A stretch of DNA of 45,329 nucleotides from JAYWFX01 sp043778575 (GTDB taxonomy: Bacteria > Patescibacteriota > JACMRA01), in the NCBI GenBank assembly GCA_043778575.1, contig JAYWFX010000101.1, positions 1 through 45,329 on the forward strand, read 5' to 3'. A program made the position numbers and the translations under genes. Below, piece by piece: positions 42,249 through 45,329 of this stretch. How positions within the stretch are numbered: the first letter of the stretch is position 1; every line of letters starts with the position of its first letter. The notes under the pieces were generated by a model. It saw nothing but the letters and a program-made list of their open reading frames with translations, was not told the origin of the DNA and searched no databases.

Positions 42249-43106
42249 ATGCCTAACTCATCAAAAATATATCACTACATTTCAGACAGTGTGTTTCAAC
42301 ATATACAACAAGAGACAAATCTGGATACTCTCAAGAAACTCTCAAAAATATCTCAGCAACCTCATTCATTATGGCTGGATCATACTCCTGAAAAGATGAA
42401 TATTTTGGCTAAAGCTCTGACTAGCATGTCTGTGATTGAAACTCTAGTCATCGTACTATACGATATACCGCACCGAGATGTTTCGGGTAGTTATAATACT
42501 GGAGGTCTTCAAAGCTCAGCTGAGTATCTCAACTGGATCAAGCAAATATCCAAAATCTTATCAAATAAATCAGTGATAGTCATCGTTGAACCTGATAGTT
42601 TGGCATCGATAGATTTACTTTCTGTAGATGATAGGATTTCACGGTATGAACTAATGAGTGCGTCAAGTGAAATATTTTCAAAAAACAACCAATTTGCTAG
42701 GATTTATCTCGACGCTGGCAATCCAAACTGGGTAGAGCCTAAAGAAATGGCACAGAGACTACAACAAGCTGGAGTATCACTAGCACAAGGTTTTGCTATA
42801 AACGTGTCAAATTTTGTGGCTGATACCAAGTGCATCGATTATGGAATGCAAATCTGTAGTATCCTACCAGACAAAACTTTTGTGGTTGATTCGAGTAGAA
42901 ACGGTAACGGAGAAGATCCTTTGCAAAAATGGTGCAATCCAGTCGGGAGAAAACTAGGTAGGGATCCAGTACTTTTTGATGATGAGTCACGGATAGATGG
43001 ATATTTGTGGATCAAAACACCGGGGCAATCTGATGGTAGTGAAAATGGTGCTCCGCCCGCTGGTAAGTGGTACCGTGATTATGCAGTTGGACTTTGTATG
43101 AATTAG
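42249..43106 (+). CDS. Glycoside hydrolase family 6 protein without signal peptide
   Basis: 285 residues matching the GH6 barrel: VLYDIPHRD (Asp77), VIVEPDSLAS (Asp116, aligned with the catalytic acid), YLDAGNPNWV, FAINVSNFV, VDSSRNGNG, WCNPVGRKLG and LWIKTPGQSDG. Known GH6 members cleave beta-1,4-glucans (endoglucanases, cellobiohydrolases) outside the cell by inversion. Lys256 and Asp262 are kept, but the Glu usually between them is Gln260. No signal peptide or membrane segment exists, and an in-frame TAG 18 bases upstream of the ATG rules out a longer start. TTGACT at 42218 is 31 bases ahead. Function in this organism is uncertain. Confidence 0.88.
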   Translation: MPNSSKIYHYISDSVFQHIQQETNLDTLKKLSKISQQPHSLWLDHTPEKMNILAKALTSMSVIETLVIVLYDIPHRDVSGSYNTGGLQSSAEYLNWIKQISKILSNKSVIVIVEPDSLASIDLLSVDDRISRYELMSASSEIFSKNNQFARIYLDAGNPNWVEPKEMAQRLQQAGVSLAQGFAINVSNFVADTKCIDYGMQICSILPDKTFVVDSSRNGNGEDPLQKWCNPVGRKLGRDPVLFDDESRIDGYLWIKTPGQSDGSENGAPPAGKWYRDYAVGLCMN

Positions 43107-43180
43107 TGTTTTGCATTGTTCTGGTCTAGACTCTGAATAGTTATTGACAAAGTCTCAAAACAGCATCCTTTTGAGTGAAT

Positions 43181-44992
43181 ATGTATATCATTCCAGAAGT
43201 GTTGAAACAAAAAATTGGTGAGCATGTCACAGTTGGTGGTTTTGTGCACAGTATTCGAGATCATGGTGGGCTGATTTTTATCGACCTGCGAAACGACTCA
43301 AAGATATTGCAGTGTGTCATCAATCCACAGGCTAACAACGATACATTTGAACTTTCTCAGCATATACGTAGTGAATTTGTCATCAAAGTAGAAGGTAAGA
43401 TTCAACCACGATCATCTGACACAATCAATGAAAATCTAGAGACTGGAGAGATAGAGCTATTGGTAGAAAAGTTAGAAATAGTCGCTAAAAGTTTACCACT
43501 CCCTTTTGATATTCACGCCGAACAACACCTTGCCAATGAGGATATTCGCTTGAAATATAGGTATTTGGATTTGCGTCGCGAAAAACTAAAAAACCTTATG
43601 GTGATGAGGCACAAACTGATTTTAGCTATGAGAAACTGGTTTGACAGCGAGGGGTTTGTAGAGGTTCAGACTCCGATTCTGGCTAATTCATCTCCAGAGG
43701 GTGCACGAGATTATCTGATTCCTAGTCGTCTCCACGCAGGCAAGTTTTATGCACTACCTCAGGCGCCGCAGCAGTTTAAGCAACTTTTGATGGTAGCAGG
43801 GTTCAATAAATACTTTCAAATCGCTCCGTGTTTTCGCGATGAAGATCCTCGGGCAGATAGGGCAATAGGGGACTTTTATCAATTGGATTTAGAGATAGCT
43901 TGGGCTGGTCAAGAAGATATTTTTGTCATGTTTGAAAAATTTGTGTCTGAGGTGCTAGTCCGTCCAGAATTTACCGCTAAAAAACTAAGTGAAACCACAT
44001 TTGCTCGAATCAAGTATGATGACGCCATGAACAACTACGGCTCAGACAAGCCTGACCTCAGATTTGACCTCGGCTGGAAAGATGCTAAACCAGTGTTTGC
44101 TGGGAGTGAGTTTAGGGTTTTTGCAGATATGTGCGCTGATGACAGTTCGCGTGTCCAAGCTCTCAGAGTACCAAATGGAGCGGCACGATTTAGTCGTAGT
44201 GACCTAGATAAAATCCAAGATATTGGGCGTCAAAACGGACTACCGGGTATTGCCTACATACAGTATTTTGAAGAGGGTGACAAGAGTCCAATTTTCAAGT
44301 TTTTTGGAGATGAGTCTACACAATTAGCTAAAAAAACAGAAATCAAAGATAAGTTTGGGTGTGAAACTGGTGATTTACTCCTCTTTGTGGCAAACTCTGA
44401 CAGACATATCGTGTTCAAGGCTCAAAATCAAATGAGGCTTCACATCGCCAGAGAAATGAACCTAATTGATGAAAATGTGCTAAAATTTGCTTGGATTTAT
44501 GATTTTCCTTTTTTTGAGTACGATGAAAAGCTAGACAAGATTGACTTTTGCCATAATCCATTTGGGGCTTGGAAACCTGATGAGGGTATGACAAATAGGG
44601 AAACTTTAGCAAAATATGAGAGCGAGGGTAGGCTGACTGACCTGAGAGCAATTCAGTACGATATCACCTGCAACGGCTATGAGATATCCAGCGGTGGAGT
44701 GAGAAACAACAATCCTGATGATTTATTGGCAGCCTTTCAGCTAGTTGGATATAGTGAGGACGAGGTAAAATCTCGCTTTGGTCATATGCTCGAAGCCTAC
44801 AAATATGGTGCACCATTTCATGCTGGGTTTGCACCGGGAATCGATAGGATTATGATGATTTTGACTGGGGAAACAAATATCCGTGAGGTGATTGCCTTTC
44901 CAAAAAATGGCTCAGGTGTAGATCTCATGACCGATAGCCCCAGTGTAGTTCGTGATATCCAGCTCAAAGAACTCAGTATAAAAGTAGTATAA
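43181..44992 (+). CDS. aspS: Aspartyl-tRNA synthetase, bacterial type
   Basis: 603 residues from ATG 43181 (a GTG at 43175 would add two). The N-terminal OB-fold (VGGFVHSIRDHGGLIFIDLRN, in pieces) binds the anticodon. Class II motifs follow: motif 1 around FVEVQTPILANSSPEGARDY, motif 2 FRDEDPRADR, and motif 3 GFAPGIDRIMM. The bacterial GAD insertion lies in the middle (about 280-420). All core residues are intact. It may also charge tRNA-Asn if GatCAB is present. TTGACA at 43144 lies 37 bases ahead. Confidence 0.96.
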   Translation: MYIIPEVLKQKIGEHVTVGGFVHSIRDHGGLIFIDLRNDSKILQCVINPQANNDTFELSQHIRSEFVIKVEGKIQPRSSDTINENLETGEIELLVEKLEIVAKSLPLPFDIHAEQHLANEDIRLKYRYLDLRREKLKNLMVMRHKLILAMRNWFDSEGFVEVQTPILANSSPEGARDYLIPSRLHAGKFYALPQAPQQFKQLLMVAGFNKYFQIAPCFRDEDPRADRAIGDFYQLDLEIAWAGQEDIFVMFEKFVSEVLVRPEFTAKKLSETTFARIKYDDAMNNYGSDKPDLRFDLGWKDAKPVFAGSEFRVFADMCADDSSRVQALRVPNGAARFSRSDLDKIQDIGRQNGLPGIAYIQYFEEGDKSPIFKFFGDESTQLAKKTEIKDKFGCETGDLLLFVANSDRHIVFKAQNQMRLHIAREMNLIDENVLKFAWIYDFPFFEYDEKLDKIDFCHNPFGAWKPDEGMTNRETLAKYESEGRLTDLRAIQYDITCNGYEISSGGVRNNNPDDLLAAFQLVGYSEDEVKSRFGHMLEAYKYGAPFHAGFAPGIDRIMMILTGETNIREVIAFPKNGSGVDLMTDSPSVVRDIQLKELSIKVV

Positions 44993-45006
44993 AATGAAGT
45001 GCGTTT

Positions 45007-45321
45007 GTGAAAAAGAAAAAAGTTCGCCGAAATCCAAATGAAGCCATTTTAAACCTACGACAGATCAGCTTTGATAATCATTTGCAGTCTCAGGGTGAGA
45101 TCGAGCTAGTGCTGGACAAATTTATCGCTCCACTCCTACAAAGACAGGGCATATCAGCTAAAATCATAGTAGGCAAGGGTATGAACTCAAGCACATTTAT
45201 AGACGGCAAACACCCGTTGAGGTACTACACAGAATGCTACCTCAGCAAACTAGGACTGTACTGGAAAAACGGATTTTTGACTGAGGGCAAAGAGGGGGTA
45301 ATCGTGGTCGGTTTTGAGTAA
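45007..45321 (+). CDS. Smr-domain protein
   Basis: 104 residues from a GTG start 15 bases after aspS, so likely cotranscribed. After a basic start (KKKKVRRNP) the Smr fold is visible: a long helix, then the strand IIVGKGMNSS and the final VIVVGFE strand. The typical HGxG is replaced by VGKG, so the active site may be altered. Smr domains nick or bind structured DNA or RNA and are found in MutS2 and in ribosome-rescue factors. Its stop is TAA at 45319-45321. Confidence 0.72.
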   Translation: MKKKKVRRNPNEAILNLRQISFDNHLQSQGEIELVLDKFIAPLLQRQGISAKIIVGKGMNSSTFIDGKHPLRYYTECYLSKLGLYWKNGFLTEGKEGVIVVGFE

Positions 45322-45329
45322 ATAGATGA

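Noticed and set aside
1..45329. Recoded TGA (code 25 as in Gracilibacteria/SR1)
   Set aside because: TGA ends several full-length conserved genes (M16-like, sortase-like, recJ) and is not found inside conserved frames.
1..45329. CRISPR array, insertion sequences or long direct repeats
   Set aside because: None was seen by eye; intergenic gaps are too short for an array, and no transposase is encoded.

Overview
The window is AT-rich, compact bacterial DNA (roughly 35-40% G+C by eye) read with the standard bacterial code: TGA is used as a genuine stop, for example at 33593-33595 and 37553-37555. Gene content points to a Candidate Phyla Radiation (Patescibacteria) genome. It has a DUF4012 protein, a DUF8128-type protein, a CPR-style sortase, lamin-tail and lysozyme-like surface proteins, no uL30 at the spc locus, a short EF-Ts, and many small or reduced proteins. 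I cannot fix the phylum, because there is no 16S rRNA here.

Layout: 1-5.4 kb holds an unknown edge gene, a membrane-anchored lysozyme-like protein, and an operon of lamin-tail protein, YbaB, a DUF2256 zinc protein and an M16 peptidase. 5.4-15.6 kb holds HU, tRNA-Ser and a string of DNA-repair genes (ligA, uvrD, uvrC, recJ), every one of which lacks essential parts, interleaved with a serine hydrolase, two secreted or membrane proteins and a full-length ADP-forming acyl-CoA synthetase. 15.6-19.5 kb is an envelope block on the minus strand (O-antigen-ligase-like protein, DUF4012 protein, small membrane protein). 19.5-30.6 kb is one long minus-strand S10-spc-alpha ribosomal cluster ending in tRNA-Ile and rpoA. 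30.7-37.6 kb holds a DUF8128 protein, a catalytically dead M16 protein, a SpoU methyltransferase, tRNA-Phe, RNase J and a sortase-like protein. 37.6-45.3 kb holds rpoB without rpoC, a Wzz-like protein, a rhomboid protease, a GH6 glycosidase, aspS and an Smr-domain protein.

Most unusual: (1) all four DNA-repair or replication enzymes are clean but truncated reading frames, while RpoB, RNase J, AspRS and the synthetase are full length. (2) Conserved synteny is broken repeatedly: S19 and L2 are swapped, S17 and L16 are swapped, L29 is absent, EF-Ts and bL25 sit where L30 belongs, L15 is followed directly by tRNA-Ile and rpoA, and rpoB has no rpoC. (3) Shine-Dalgarno motifs are essentially absent, and TTGAC(A/T) boxes recur about 31-44 bases ahead of start codons, suggesting widespread leaderless transcription. 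(4) Several enzymes have altered catalytic residues: a sortase with Ser for Cys, an M16 homologue without its zinc motif, and a GH6 protein with Gln for Glu and no signal peptide.

No CRISPR array, insertion sequence, phage module or rRNA was seen. No gene-free stretch exceeds about 190 bases.
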